Below, piece by piece: positions 19,001 through 26,452 of a stretch of 36,747 nucleotides of DNA (position 1 is the stretch's first letter; each line of letters begins with the position of its first letter). The notes below the pieces were generated by a model, which did no database searches, was not told the origin of the DNA, and saw nothing but the letters and a program-made list of their open reading frames with translations. Source of the stretch: Bacteroidota bacterium (GTDB lineage Bacteria; Bacteroidota; Bacteroidia; JACPRZ01). A program made the position numbers and the translations under genes. The stretch covers positions 1-36,747 of the forward strand of contig JACPRZ010000032.1 in assembly GCA_016193485.1 (NCBI GenBank), written 5' to 3'.

Positions 19001-21341
19001 CGCTGCTTACAACTTCACCGGCACTGCCGGCACCTTCGACATATATAATGACTACGGTTGATGTTTCAGCAGCGCAGGTTCCGCTCTGAATAATGGCACG
19101 ATAGAGAGTTGTATCTAAAAGATTATTGAAAATCTGTGTAGTGGTGATATTTGCAATATCGCTCCATGAAACACCCCCATCGGTTGAGAGTTGCCATTTA
19201 ACCACATTGCCGGTTTGACCCGATAAAGTAACGGTGCCGCTGTTGGAGCCGGTACATACAGTATCATCGGAGGAAGTCAATGTACCGCCCACACTTACAG
19301 GTGAAACGGTAATTGAAAGGCATGTAGGACTGCTTGATCCGCAGGAATTATTTGCAGTAACGCAAAGCGAACCGGGTGCACCGGTAAAGGTTGCGTTAAT
19401 GGTATTTGTTGTTTGTCCCGAGTTAATTACCCCCCCCGTTATGGTCCAAGTGTATGATGTTGCGCCAGGTACTACGGTACATGAGTAGTTCTGCGATGAA
19501 TTGACGCATAATTCTGCAGGACCGGTAATCATTCCGGGTGCAGAGGGAGTGGCATCAATGGTAACGGCAATACATGATGGTGAACTGGTGCCGCAGGCAT
19601 TTCCGGCAGTGACACAGATGTTTCCACCCGCAATACCGCTTGTTGCGGATATTGATGTGGTTCCCTGCCCGCTGTTGATAACCCATCCTCCCGGAATAGA
19701 CCAAGTGTATGTGGTAGCGCTTGCAACAGGAGCGATTGAATAAGAATTTCCGGAAGAATTCGGGCAAACAGGATTTGGGCCGGAAACTGAGCCGGGTGTT
19801 AAGGGTGCCGCTCCGATGGCGACAGTCATGCATGATTGCAGAGAAGTGCCGCATGAATTGCTCGCAGTCACGCATACCTGGCCCGCTGATGCAGAAGTAG
19901 TGACGCTAATTGAATTTGTTCCCTGCCCGCTGTTGATTGTCCAGCCGCCAGGAACTGTCCATGTATAGGATGTTGCTCCCGGTACGACACCGGTTGAATA
20001 GGGTTCCACCCCCCCCGGACAAAATGTGGCATTACCAATAATGGCTCCGGGCGTAGCAGGTTCAGTTGTAATTGTGACTGCAAAACATTGTGGCGTGCTT
20101 GAGCCGCATGAATTATCGGCAGTAACGCAAACATTACCGCTGACCGTTCCCGTAGTGACATTTATGGAGGTAGTTCCCTGTCCACCGGTAATTACCCACG
20201 AACCGGGAACCGTCCAGGTATATCCCGTTGCGCCTGAAACCGCGCAGGTTGAATAAGTTAACCCGGTATTTGAACAGGAAGATGCGTTGCCAGAAGGAAT
20301 GCAGGGATTGCCGGGGATAGCATTTGTGTTTACAAATAAACAGGACGGAGCGCTGGAGCCGCACGAATTATTGGCAGTAACACAGATATTCCCGCTCGTA
20401 GAACTCGTAGTAACCGATACGGTAATGGTACCCTGCCCTCCGGTAATTGACCATCCTGCCGGAACCGTCCACGTATAACTTGTTGCGCCTGCCTGAATAA
20501 CCGTTGAGTATGTGGTTGAAACAGCACCGCAAACACTGGTTGAACCGGTTGGAGTGCCGGGTGTTCCTGGTGCAGTAGTTGTACTGACGGTAACACATGT
20601 CGCAGGGCTGGTTCCGCATGAATTGGTTGCAGTCACGCAAATATTTCCGCCTGATGCACCTGATGTAGTGCCTATTGCCGTGGTTCCCTGCCCGCTGTTG
20701 ATTGTCCAACCTACCGGTACTGTCCAGTTATAGGTATCCGTACCTGCCGAAATAGAATACCCGGGATTTGTTCCTGAACAAACCGATAATGGTCCGGTGA
20801 TTGCACCCGGCTGGGGGGGGGCGCCAGTACCGCCTGGAGCATAGGTAAAAGTAATTTCTGATCTCTGAACACAATAATCCAGGTCAGGGTAAATATAAAA
20901 GTTATTCCATCCGCCATAGTTGTAATCAATTGTAGAAATGCCGCAGGGGTTACTGAAAGTGGAGAAAGAAGTGTATGCATTGCATGCGCCACAAGTGCAA
21001 TCGCTGTTAACGGGCGAACCACCGAGGTTAATGTTATTGATAGTACAATAAACACTTGAAGCGTTGCAACTTGTCCCGTAATTTGTATAAGAAATTCCCG
21101 TTATGACATTTCCTGCCGGTACCGGATCAAAAAATGCTTTAAAATCCGAAGTAGCCGGGGTTCCGCACCCACCGGAATTATAGATGCACCAATAATCAGC
21201 ACCGCAAATATCGCAACACCCATTCGCCTGGGCGCCTGTCCAGGTAACTGTCACAGTTACTGTCTGGGAGAAAGAGATGACTGATGTGAATAATAAAAAT
21301 CCAACAGCCGCGAAGGCCTTTACAAAATTTTTGAAGGTCAT
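16044..21341 (-). CDS. Giant repeat adhesin with gliding-motility-type (T9SS type-B) C-terminus
   Basis: 1765-residue secreted surface protein. A signal peptide (FAAVGFLLFTSVISFSQ) ends near residue 26. Residues ~27-175 are a cysteine-rich domain I do not recognise (GCCDICGADYWC, CGACNAY). Six ~86-residue PKD-like repeats follow (theme YTWTVPxGW, GQGTxSI, ICVTAxNSCG), then ten ~88-residue repeats (theme VCSGSNxGxLTLxGxTG, WExSTDGGxTW, YRVxVQSGVC). Next is a cadherin-like module (NDTGTW ... YSPVPENSGRDTMVYYICDD), then the CHU_C-type end IFIPNGFSPDGDGINDKW ... IQIFNRWGDLVY ... GFIEIRRKE. Such proteins are SprB-like adhesins moved by or attached through the T9SS. A PorP/SprF-like gene lies downstream. 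Ligand unknown. A CAAAGGTA (minus TACCTTTG) box precedes the ATG by about 25 bp. Confidence 0.93.
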   Translation of the reverse strand: MTFKNFVKAFAAVGFLLFTSVISFSQTVTVTVTWTGAQANGCCDICGADYWCIYNSGGCGTPATSDFKAFFDPVPAGNVITGISYTNYGTSCNASSVYCTINNINLGGSPVNSDCTCGACNAYTSFSTFSNPCGISTIDYNYGGWNNFYIYPDLDYCVQRSEITFTYAPGGTGAPPQPGAITGPLSVCSGTNPGYSISAGTDTYNWTVPVGWTINSGQGTTAIGTTSGASGGNICVTATNSCGTSPATCVTVSTTTAPGTPGTPTGSTSVCGAVSTTYSTVIQAGATSYTWTVPAGWSITGGQGTITVSVTTSSTSGNICVTANNSCGSSAPSCLFVNTNAIPGNPCIPSGNASSCSNTGLTYSTCAVSGATGYTWTVPGSWVITGGQGTTSINVTTGTVSGNVCVTADNSCGSSTPQCFAVTITTEPATPGAIIGNATFCPGGVEPYSTGVVPGATSYTWTVPGGWTINSGQGTNSISVTTSASAGQVCVTASNSCGTSLQSCMTVAIGAAPLTPGSVSGPNPVCPNSSGNSYSIAPVASATTYTWSIPGGWVINSGQGTTSISATSGIAGGNICVTAGNACGTSSPSCIAVTIDATPSAPGMITGPAELCVNSSQNYSCTVVPGATSYTWTITGGVINSGQTTNTINATFTGAPGSLCVTANNSCGSSSPTCLSITVSPVSVGGTLTSSDDTVCTGSNSGTVTLSGQTGNVVKWQLSTDGGVSWSDIANITTTQIFNNLLDTTLYRAIIQSGTCAAETSTVVIIYVEGAGSAGEVVSSALVCSTSNGDTLELINYAGVIDHWEYSTDNGVTWDTIFNTDDTLVYQNLQTSTLYRAIMTGGGGGGCPNNVSSIASITVFPPSAGGIVLSDTTVCSGSNLGTLTLSGQVGAISSWEASVDGGTLWFVLSNTGNTLTFANLTQTTMFRVKVQSGVCPADYSVPATVTVDPVSNGGLIASNDEVCSGSNSGTLTIIGETGNVLIWGSSTDGGVTWTPIFNTTTSQNYSNLTTTTIYTAIVESGVCPADTSAFATILVDSATVGGSILSSDTVCNGSNSGILTLTGYTGTINGWELSTDGGSTWIPISNNTSSQAYNNLVTTTLYRVEVQSGECNSAYSAIATLTVDAVSLAGTITGGDITVCADTNSGVLTLNGYSGNILSWQSSIDGGITWVNIINTDDTLNYVNLTVSTFYRVIVKSGVCSADTSVPVLITVNNISIGGAIFIDDTVCSGSNNGILSLVGQTGTIDNWEISTDGGNTWSVLANNTDTLNYNNVSVTTIYRVKVQNGVCPADYSTYATITTDLPSIGGNVLSSTTVCSTINGDTLVLSGYIGSVNLWEYSTDGGNTWINIANQNDYQSYIGLTTTTLYRAIVQNGVCSPDTSDAALISVDPLPFGGQVIPQYRVCTGMNKDTLALVGYSGTIVQWEYFDTLFNQWTAIPTNNDTMVFSNLTATTAFRAVVGSGVCPTVTSTIDTVFVDQLSDAGILSLLEDTCCSVQNGFLANLTGYFKNIVKWEYSINNGTTWNSFYDTSGCGTGGCNWNDTLTYPTVPQNVLVRSIVKNGVCPRDTSNVITINKIVAINDYDTLNIDENLQIEVTKNDTGTWAAIDFCALPKYGTATFTVIGNQGILSYSPVPENSGRDTMVYYICDDLNCTSCDTAKVYLVVILTEDIFIPNGFSPDGDGINDKWVIQGLNEYPDNEIQIFNRWGDLVYRANPYKSDWDGKAKNVPMVLAGDEVVEGTYFYILNIFGSAPKSFNGFIEIRRKE
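16620..19300 (-). repeat. Ten ~264-bp coding repeats (adhesin repeat type 2)
   Basis: Each unit of ~88 codons begins with a VC(S/N/T)GSNxG motif and includes WExSTDGGxTW and YRxxVQSGxC. Two units (the second, with a GGGGGG loop, and the last, with an extra GCGTGGCNW loop) are longer. Boundaries are approximate to a few codons. Confidence 0.85.
19300..20815 (-). repeat. Six ~258-bp coding repeats (PKD-like, adhesin repeat type 1)
   Basis: Each ~86-codon unit has a P-G-x-I-x-G opening, a TYTWTVPGGW-like strand, GQGTxSI and a CVTAxNSCG closing. The cysteine pair in each unit probably forms a disulfide. The sixth unit, nearest the type-2 block, is the most diverged (YTWTITGGVINSGQ). Confidence 0.85.
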
Positions 21342-21366
21342 AAAGGTTGGGAAATAAGTTATGCTA

Positions 21367-21374
21367 CAAAGGTA
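21367..21374 (-). promoter_or_regulatory. -7 box of adhesin promoter
   Basis: On the minus strand this reads TACCTTTG, a perfect TAnnTTTG element, 25 bp before the adhesin ATG at 21341. No convincing -33 TTG was found at the usual spacing. Confidence 0.45.
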
Positions 21375-21391
21375 TGAAAAATATTACAATA

Positions 21392-22462
21392 TCACACCTT
21401 GACCATCCAACCGTAGGGATCTTTCATTTTCCTTCTCCTGATATCAGATAATACCTGGTAGATTTTTTTTGAAATTTTTCCCGACTCAACAGGTGGGAGT
21501 TCATAGTCCTTCCCGTTGTACCCGATAGTTTTTATCCGGGCGATTGTTGCCGCAGTACCCGTTCCGAATGCCTCTTGTAATTCACCTTTTTTTGCTCCGT
21601 CAATAATTTCGTCCACGGTAATCATTCTTTCTTCCGCAGGAATTTTGTTATCTCCGGCAATGGTCAGGATGCTTTCACGGGTGATTCCCGGCAGTATTGT
21701 TTTTGTATCAAGCGGAGCGGTTATAAGTTTATTTCTCAGCACAAACATCAGGTTCATGGTCCCTGCTTCTTCAATATATTTATGCTGTGCGGAATCGGTC
21801 CAGATGATCTGGTCATACCCCGCATCATGAGCATCTTTTGTCGGCTTCATCGCGGCACCATAATTACCGGCTGCTTTAACGAATCCGGCACCTCCATGGG
21901 CAGCACGGGAGTAATCGGTTTCAATTTTTACACGCAACGGTTTGTTGTAATAACTTCCGACAGGGCAGGTTAATATTACAAAGCGGTATGTAGCAGATGG
22001 CCGAACCCCGATAATATTATCGGATGAAAACATTACCGGCCTGATGTATAAGGAATAGCCAACCATGGAAGGCGGTACCCAGTTTCTATCGAGGTTAATA
22101 AGATTAAACAACCCGCCAATAAAAACCTCTTCAGGCAGTAGCGGCATGCACATTCTATCTGCCGACATATTGAACCTCCGAAAATTATCATGCGGTCGCG
22201 ACAGGTAAACTTCATTGTCAACAGCGCGGTATGCTTTCATGCCTTCAAAGATCGCCTGTCCATAGTGCAATGCTGCCAGGGCGGGGCTCATCGGCAGGTT
22301 CCCGTAAGGAACTATCCTCGCATCGGTCCACTCCCCGTTCAGGTAATCGGCTATGTACATGTGGTCCGAAAAAACCGAACCGAAAGTGACTTTTGTAAAA
22401 TCAATACTGCCGGCACGTGAAACGGAGGTTTTTTTGATTTTGATGTCCGCGGTTTGAACCAT
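21392..22462 (-). CDS. ilvE: Branched-chain amino acid aminotransferase
   Basis: PLP-dependent transaminase for the last step of Leu/Ile/Val synthesis and the first of their breakdown; cytoplasmic. 356 residues from ATG 22462, the usual length for the group-II BCAT family. The frame stays open 17 codons farther, but that part is spacer repeat. Family marks: ALHYGQAIFEGMKAYR, YIRPVMF, GGAGFVKAAGNYG with the PLP lysine (K196), then DQIIWTD and IEEAGTMNLMFVL. The C-terminus LPPVESGKISKKIYQVLSDI is intact. It lies 50 bp after the adhesin start with its own spacer, so it is probably a separate unit. No other ilv or leu gene is in the window. Confidence 0.95.
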   Translation of the reverse strand: MVQTADIKIKKTSVSRAGSIDFTKVTFGSVFSDHMYIADYLNGEWTDARIVPYGNLPMSPALAALHYGQAIFEGMKAYRAVDNEVYLSRPHDNFRRFNMSADRMCMPLLPEEVFIGGLFNLINLDRNWVPPSMVGYSLYIRPVMFSSDNIIGVRPSATYRFVILTCPVGSYYNKPLRVKIETDYSRAAHGGAGFVKAAGNYGAAMKPTKDAHDAGYDQIIWTDSAQHKYIEEAGTMNLMFVLRNKLITAPLDTKTILPGITRESILTIAGDNKIPAEERMITVDEIIDGAKKGELQEAFGTGTAATIARIKTIGYNGKDYELPPVESGKISKKIYQVLSDIRRRKMKDPYGWMVKV

Positions 22463-22467
22463 ATAAT

Positions 22468-22515
22468 ACAATTTTAAGATTTTTGAATTTGCAGATTTTT
22501 GGATTTTATCCAATT
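22468..22515. repeat. 8-bp word repeat upstream of ilvE
   Basis: Consecutive octamers ACAATTTT, AAGATTTT, TGAATTTG, CAGATTTT, TGGATTTT, ATCCAATT keep an 8-bp step, with a T-rich second half in each unit. It directly precedes the ilvE ATG (minus strand). Confidence 0.55.
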
Positions 22516-22555
22516 TTAATGCAAGGTAAGGAATTATTCAATACGGAAAAATGAC

Positions 22556-23317
22556 TTAAAGCGAAATTTTTAACCTATCAAAGGCCGGTTTTATGAAAGA
22601 GGGTAATTCCTTTTCAATATCTCTGTGTAATCCAAGTTGATGACTGATATGGGTAAGATATCCTTTTTCAGGATTGATTTTTTGCAACAAATTTATCGCC
22701 TGCTTTAATGTGAAGTGAGAAATATGTTTTCTTTTTCTCAACGCGTTGACGACAACAATGCGGGAGCCCATCACTTTTTTCAATTCGGTATCGCTGATAT
22801 AATTGGCATCGGTGATATAGGTAAAATCGCCAACCCGAAAACCCAAAACGGGTAATTTATAATGAAAGACACGGACAGGGATTATTCCAAATCCATTGAT
22901 GGCGAACGGTTTATTCTCAATTGTATGAAGTTTAATTTTAGGCAGGCCGGGGTAATCGGTTCCGTCAAAAATATATCTGAAATTTATTTTCAGCACGGTC
23001 TGCACAAATTCTTCGGCATAGACATCAACATATTTTTTCTGGATAAAATTAAACGCGCGTACTTCATCCAAGCCGGCAATATGATCCATGTGGCTATGGG
23101 TCAAAATCAGAGCGGTGATTTTTGATACCTTTTCACGCAGCATCTGCTGGCGGAAATCAGGCCCGGAATCAATGACGAGGCGGATTCCTTCCGACTCAAT
23201 CATAATGGCTGAGCGAAGCCGTTTGTCTTTCGGGTTACGCGAAAGACATACCGGGCATCTGCAACCTATCAGCGGCACACCCTGCGATGTTCCTGTTCCG
23301 AGAAAAGTGACGGTCAT
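22556..23317 (-). CDS. MBL-fold metallo-hydrolase, PhnP-like
   Basis: 253-residue metallo-beta-lactamase-fold hydrolase, cytoplasmic. The metal motif is LTHSHMDHIAGLD (H74, H76, D78, H79). The N-terminus has FLGTGTSQGVPLIGCRCPVC, whose cysteines (C19, C21, C24) match the structural zinc site of PhnP-like enzymes. A further metal aspartate is likely in YITDANYISD, and the C-terminal histidine is in THISHQLG. PhnP cleaves cyclic ribose phosphates in phosphonate use, but there is no phn cluster here. The closest Bacteroidota relatives are generic single-copy hydrolases. The substrate cannot be assigned. The leader carries a strong hairpin next to the promoter. Confidence 0.88.
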   Translation of the reverse strand: MTVTFLGTGTSQGVPLIGCRCPVCLSRNPKDKRLRSAIMIESEGIRLVIDSGPDFRQQMLREKVSKITALILTHSHMDHIAGLDEVRAFNFIQKKYVDVYAEEFVQTVLKINFRYIFDGTDYPGLPKIKLHTIENKPFAINGFGIIPVRVFHYKLPVLGFRVGDFTYITDANYISDTELKKVMGSRIVVVNALRKRKHISHFTLKQAINLLQKINPEKGYLTHISHQLGLHRDIEKELPSFIKPAFDRLKISL

Positions 23318-23327
23318 GCGGCAAAGT

Positions 23328-23354
23328 CCCGCACATAATAAAGTTATGTGCGGG
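23328..23354 (-). promoter_or_regulatory. Perfect 11-bp hairpin in the leader of the MBL hydrolase gene
   Basis: Arms CCCGCACATAA (23328-23338) and TTATGTGCGGG (23344-23354) are perfect inverted copies with a 5-base loop. It lies between the -7 box (23356-23363, minus) and the ATG (23317), so it would be near the start of the mRNA, or act as an operator for a dimeric repressor. There is no T-run, so a terminator is unlikely. Confidence 0.55.
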
Positions 23355-23355
23355 G

Positions 23356-23363
23356 CAAAGGTA
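23356..23363 (-). promoter_or_regulatory. -7 box for MBL hydrolase gene
   Basis: Minus strand TACCTTTG, a perfect TAnnTTTG match, about 40 bp before the ATG at 23317. It immediately adjoins the leader hairpin. Confidence 0.45.
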
Positions 23364-23410
23364 GGAATTGAAGGTGGAAACCATGAAAACTAACAAAAGT
23401 CATTTTTTCT

Positions 23411-23418
23411 TATATTTG
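23411..23418 (+). promoter_or_regulatory. -7 box of pnt operon promoter
   Basis: TATATTTG, a perfect TAnnTTTG match, lies 33 bp before the chosen pntA start. No clear TTG sits at -33. With the minus-strand box at 23356-23363 it makes this a divergent promoter region. Confidence 0.5.
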
Positions 23419-23451
23419 CACCGCTGTCCAGAGATTAAACGTGGGGAGAAA

Positions 23452-24555
23452 ATGATAATAGGTGTAGCCAGGGAAATAAAGCCGGGAGAAAGAAGGGTAG
23501 CGCTTACGCCAGATACTGCCGGGGGTCTTATTCAAAAAGGGTTTACGGTTCACATTGAGAGCGGTGCCGGTGTTAATTCATTTTATGATGACACGGCATA
23601 TAAGGCAGCCGGAACGGTAATTTTTCAATCAAAAACGGATATACTATCAAATGCCGATATTCTTGTCAAGGTAAATGCGCCATCCGATGAAGAGATTGAG
23701 TTAATGAAGGAGGGTGCAGTGTTGATCTCTTTCATGTTTGCCAGTTCAAATCCCGATCTTGTAAAACAATGCGCCAGGAAAAAGATTTCTGCTTTTTCCC
23801 TCGATTCAATTCCCCGGATTTCGCGCGCCCAGAGCATGGATGCTCTCAGTTCCCAGAGTAATCTTGCCGGTTACAAAGCAGTAATGCTTGCCGGTAATGC
23901 TCTCGGCAAGGTTTTTCCCCTTATGATGACCGCAGCAGGAACCGTTAAACCGGCAAAAGTGGTCATTATGGGTGCCGGGGTTGCCGGGCTGCAGGCCGTT
24001 GCAACCGCTAAACGGCTTGGCGCCATAGTAGAAGTTTCGGATATCAGGCCTGAAACCAAAGAACAGGTAGAATCGCTGGGAGGTAAATTCATTGAAGTTA
24101 AAGGGGATGATTCGGTAAGAACAGAGGGGGGGTATGTAAAAGAGGTTTCAGCGGAATTCCTGAAAAAACAGAAAGAGGTCGTTGCGCGCCATGTGGCGGA
24201 AGCGGATGTTGTTATAACAACAGCGCTCCTTCCCGGGAAAAAAGCGCCTCTTCTGATCACCGAAGAGATGGTAAAAGCCATGAGATTCGGATCGGTAATT
24301 CTCGATATGGCCGTTGAACAGGGGGGTAATTGCGCCATCAGTGAAGCGGGAAAAACAGTGGTTAAACACGGAGTTACCATCATTGGTGAAATGAACCTCC
24401 CTTCCCTGCTGCCGGTAAATGCAAGCGAACTTTTTGCCAAAAATATTTCAACATTCCTGCTGCACCTTGCCGACAGTAACGGGTTTAAATGGGATATGAA
24501 TGACGAAATAACAAAGGGGTCGCTGATTGTGCACAGGGGGGTAATAGAGGGATAA
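23452..24555 (+). CDS. pntA: NAD(P) transhydrogenase subunit alpha 1 (NAD-binding domain)
   Basis: Domain I of the proton-translocating transhydrogenase, a soluble NAD(H)-binding subunit of 367 residues. The start MIIGVAREIKPGERRVALTPDT is the usual one and has GGGGAG a few bases upstream; the frame extends 28 codons farther, but across the promoter box. RAQSMDALSSQSNLAGYKAV and the Rossmann motif VVIMGAGVAGLQAVATAKRLGA with the following acid in EVSDIRPE show NAD binding. It is followed by separate genes for the alpha membrane part and beta, the three-gene form. The complex makes NADPH from NADH at the expense of the proton gradient. Confidence 0.95.
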   Translation: MIIGVAREIKPGERRVALTPDTAGGLIQKGFTVHIESGAGVNSFYDDTAYKAAGTVIFQSKTDILSNADILVKVNAPSDEEIELMKEGAVLISFMFASSNPDLVKQCARKKISAFSLDSIPRISRAQSMDALSSQSNLAGYKAVMLAGNALGKVFPLMMTAAGTVKPAKVVIMGAGVAGLQAVATAKRLGAIVEVSDIRPETKEQVESLGGKFIEVKGDDSVRTEGGYVKEVSAEFLKKQKEVVARHVAEADVVITTALLPGKKAPLLITEEMVKAMRFGSVILDMAVEQGGNCAISEAGKTVVKHGVTIIGEMNLPSLLPVNASELFAKNISTFLLHLADSNGFKWDMNDEITKGSLIVHRGVIEG

Positions 24556-24572
24556 AGGGATACAGGGAGGAC

Positions 24573-24596
24573 GGAAGATTGGAAGAATGGAAAAAT
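24573..24596. repeat. 8-bp word repeat between pntA and its alpha2 gene
   Basis: Three octamers GGAAGATT, GGAAGAAT, GGAAAAAT in direct tandem, followed by GGATG. Part of the 84-bp spacer. Confidence 0.5.
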
Positions 24597-24639
24597 GGAT
24601 GTTTGTTTTTCTATATGACTTTTATTTTATCAATAATAT

Positions 24640-24969
24640 ATGGAATCAGCAATGAATTTTTTTATTGAAAACAGGGATGCGGTTTTTATTTTTGTCCTTG
24701 CCGTATTTGTCGGGTTTGAAGTAATAGGTCATGTTCCTTCCATTCTTCATACACCCCTCATGTCCGGTTCAAATGCTCTGAGCGGAATATGCATTATAGG
24801 AGGTATTATTGTCATGGGTACTGCTTCGGGTGATGATATTGCGGCAATGATATTAGGATTTTTTGCTGTTGTTTTCGGAACTTATAATGTGGTTGGCGGA
24901 TTTGTCGTTACTGACAGGATGCTTGAAATGTTTAAGAAGAAACCTAAGGAGGGTAAAAGTAAAAAGTAA
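24640..24969 (+). CDS. NAD(P) transhydrogenase subunit alpha 2 (membrane part)
   Basis: 109 residues with three hydrophobic segments (about 13-30, 45-62 and 66-90), corresponding to the C-terminal membrane portion of PntA (PNTB_4TM-like). The block HTPLMSGSNALSGICIIGGII is the conserved loop and helix of domain II. ATG 24640 and ATG 24652 are both possible; the second gives MNFFIENRDAVFIFVLAVF. The tail is lysine-rich. It forms the proton channel together with the N-terminal half of PntB. Encoded 84 bp after alpha1 and 73 bp before pntB. Confidence 0.92.
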   Translation: MESAMNFFIENRDAVFIFVLAVFVGFEVIGHVPSILHTPLMSGSNALSGICIIGGIIVMGTASGDDIAAMILGFFAVVFGTYNVVGGFVVTDRMLEMFKKKPKEGKSKK

Positions 24970-25018
24970 GTGGTAAGTAGTGGTAAATGAGAGGCATTAA
25001 TAGGCATTGATTGGTATT

Positions 25019-25039
25019 ATTCGTAATTCGTAATTCGTA
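25019..25039. repeat. Heptad repeat ATTCGTA x3 before pntB
   Basis: Three perfect 7-bp copies of ATTCGTA end 3 bp before the pntB ATG at 25043. The spacer before it also holds a looser ~10-bp repeat (GGCATTAAT, GGCATTGAT, GGTATTATT themes at 24993-25020). One of six period-7 arrays in the window. Confidence 0.7.
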
Positions 25040-25042
25040 AAT

Positions 25043-26443
25043 ATGGAGTTTTTGCTTGAAATTTCCTACTTAGTCGCAACTGTTTTCTTCATCATTTGTC
25101 TTAAAATGCTGAGCAGTCCTGAAACTGCGCGAAAGGGAAATGTTATAGGAGGAATCGGGATGGCAATGGCAGTAGTTGCAACTATGTTTCTTTATAAATC
25201 ACCCGAGGGAAAAACGGTCGGGAATTATATCTGGATCATAGCCGCGATGGCTGTGGGAACGGTTACCGGCTTGCTGTCCGCCAAAAAAGTTAAAATGACT
25301 GCAATGCCCCAGATGGTGGCGATATTCAACGGCATGGGAGGCGCATGTTCCGCATTGATAGGGCTGGTTGAATTTCCCGGTAGTTTGGATGACCCATCCA
25401 AGACAGTAGGACTTTCTGCAATTTTTGCCAGCATCATTGTGGGAAGCGTTACATTTTCAGGCAGTTTGATCGCTTATGCTAAATTGAACGGGAACATTAA
25501 AAAAGATATCCGCCTTCCTTATTATAATGTTCTCAACACCCTTCTGATTATCGTAATTCTTGGTTTGATGGTATGCCTGCTTCTGCATAACATTGATAAT
25601 CCCCCCCCCTGGATATACCTGTTGACGGTGATTTCCCTGATTTATGGGGTTCTTTTTGTTTTTCCCATTGGAGGAGCCGATATGCCGGTAGTGATTGCCT
25701 GGCTGAATTCCCTCAGCGGCATTGCGGCAATGTTTGCCGGATATATTTATGGCAACCTTGGTATGATCGTGTGCGGTATTCTCGTGGGCGCTTCCGGAAT
25801 AATACTCACCGTAGCCATGTGCAATGCAATGAACCGCTCATTAGTGAATGTATTTTTCACCGCTTTCGGAGGCGGTGGAGGAAGGGGTTCCGGAAGTACA
25901 ATAACAGATAAAACGGTAAAAGAAATATCCATGAGTGATTCGGCCGTTTTGCTCTACTATTCAAAAAGCGTTGTAATGGTACCGGGTTATGGGCTTGCAG
26001 TTGCGCAGGCGCAGCACGCCTTGCATGAACTTGAAACATTACTTGAAAAAAACGGTGTTGATGTTACCTATGCCATTCATCCCGTTGCCGGCAGAATGCC
26101 CGGCCACATGAATGTGCTTCTTGCCGAAGCGAAGGTGGAATACGATAAACTGATTGAAATGGATACAATAAACCCGCGGTTTCCGAATACCGATGTTGTT
26201 ATTGTTGTGGGCGCCAACGATGTAGTAAATCCTGCCGCTAATACCGACCCTTCAAGCCCTATCTACGGGATGCCGATCCTTGAAGTGAACAAAGCGGGCA
26301 AAGTGATAGTAATTAAACGAAGCATGGCGGCCGGTTATGCCGGTATTGAGAATCATCTTTTCTACGACACTAAGACCTCTATGCTTTTCGGTGATGCTAA
26401 AAAAGTTATCAGCGGACTGGCGGAAGAGGTAAAGAAGTTTTAA
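25043..26443 (+). CDS. pntB: NAD(P) transhydrogenase subunit beta
   Basis: 466 residues, full length. The N-terminal ~280 residues are hydrophobic (about eight or nine membrane helices), with MPQMVAIFNGMGGACSALIGLVEF typical of domain II. The C-terminal domain III binds NADP(H): VVMVPGYGLAVAQAQHALHELETLLEKNGVDVTYAIHPVAGRMPGHMNVLLAEA, then VVIVVGANDVVNPAA and KRSMAAGYAGIENHLFY. Together with the two upstream genes it makes the complete complex. The end is convergent with the methyltransferase gene, only 9 bp apart, so no separate terminator is visible. Confidence 0.96.
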   Translation: MEFLLEISYLVATVFFIICLKMLSSPETARKGNVIGGIGMAMAVVATMFLYKSPEGKTVGNYIWIIAAMAVGTVTGLLSAKKVKMTAMPQMVAIFNGMGGACSALIGLVEFPGSLDDPSKTVGLSAIFASIIVGSVTFSGSLIAYAKLNGNIKKDIRLPYYNVLNTLLIIVILGLMVCLLLHNIDNPPPWIYLLTVISLIYGVLFVFPIGGADMPVVIAWLNSLSGIAAMFAGYIYGNLGMIVCGILVGASGIILTVAMCNAMNRSLVNVFFTAFGGGGGRGSGSTITDKTVKEISMSDSAVLLYYSKSVVMVPGYGLAVAQAQHALHELETLLEKNGVDVTYAIHPVAGRMPGHMNVLLAEAKVEYDKLIEMDTINPRFPNTDVVIVVGANDVVNPAANTDPSSPIYGMPILEVNKAGKVIVIKRSMAAGYAGIENHLFYDTKTSMLFGDAKKVISGLAEEVKKF

Positions 26444-26452
26444 TAACGGAGT

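Noticed and set aside
16391-21055. Many open frames on both strands inside the adhesin gene
   Set aside because: They recur with the ~260-bp coding repeats and have no independent protein features.
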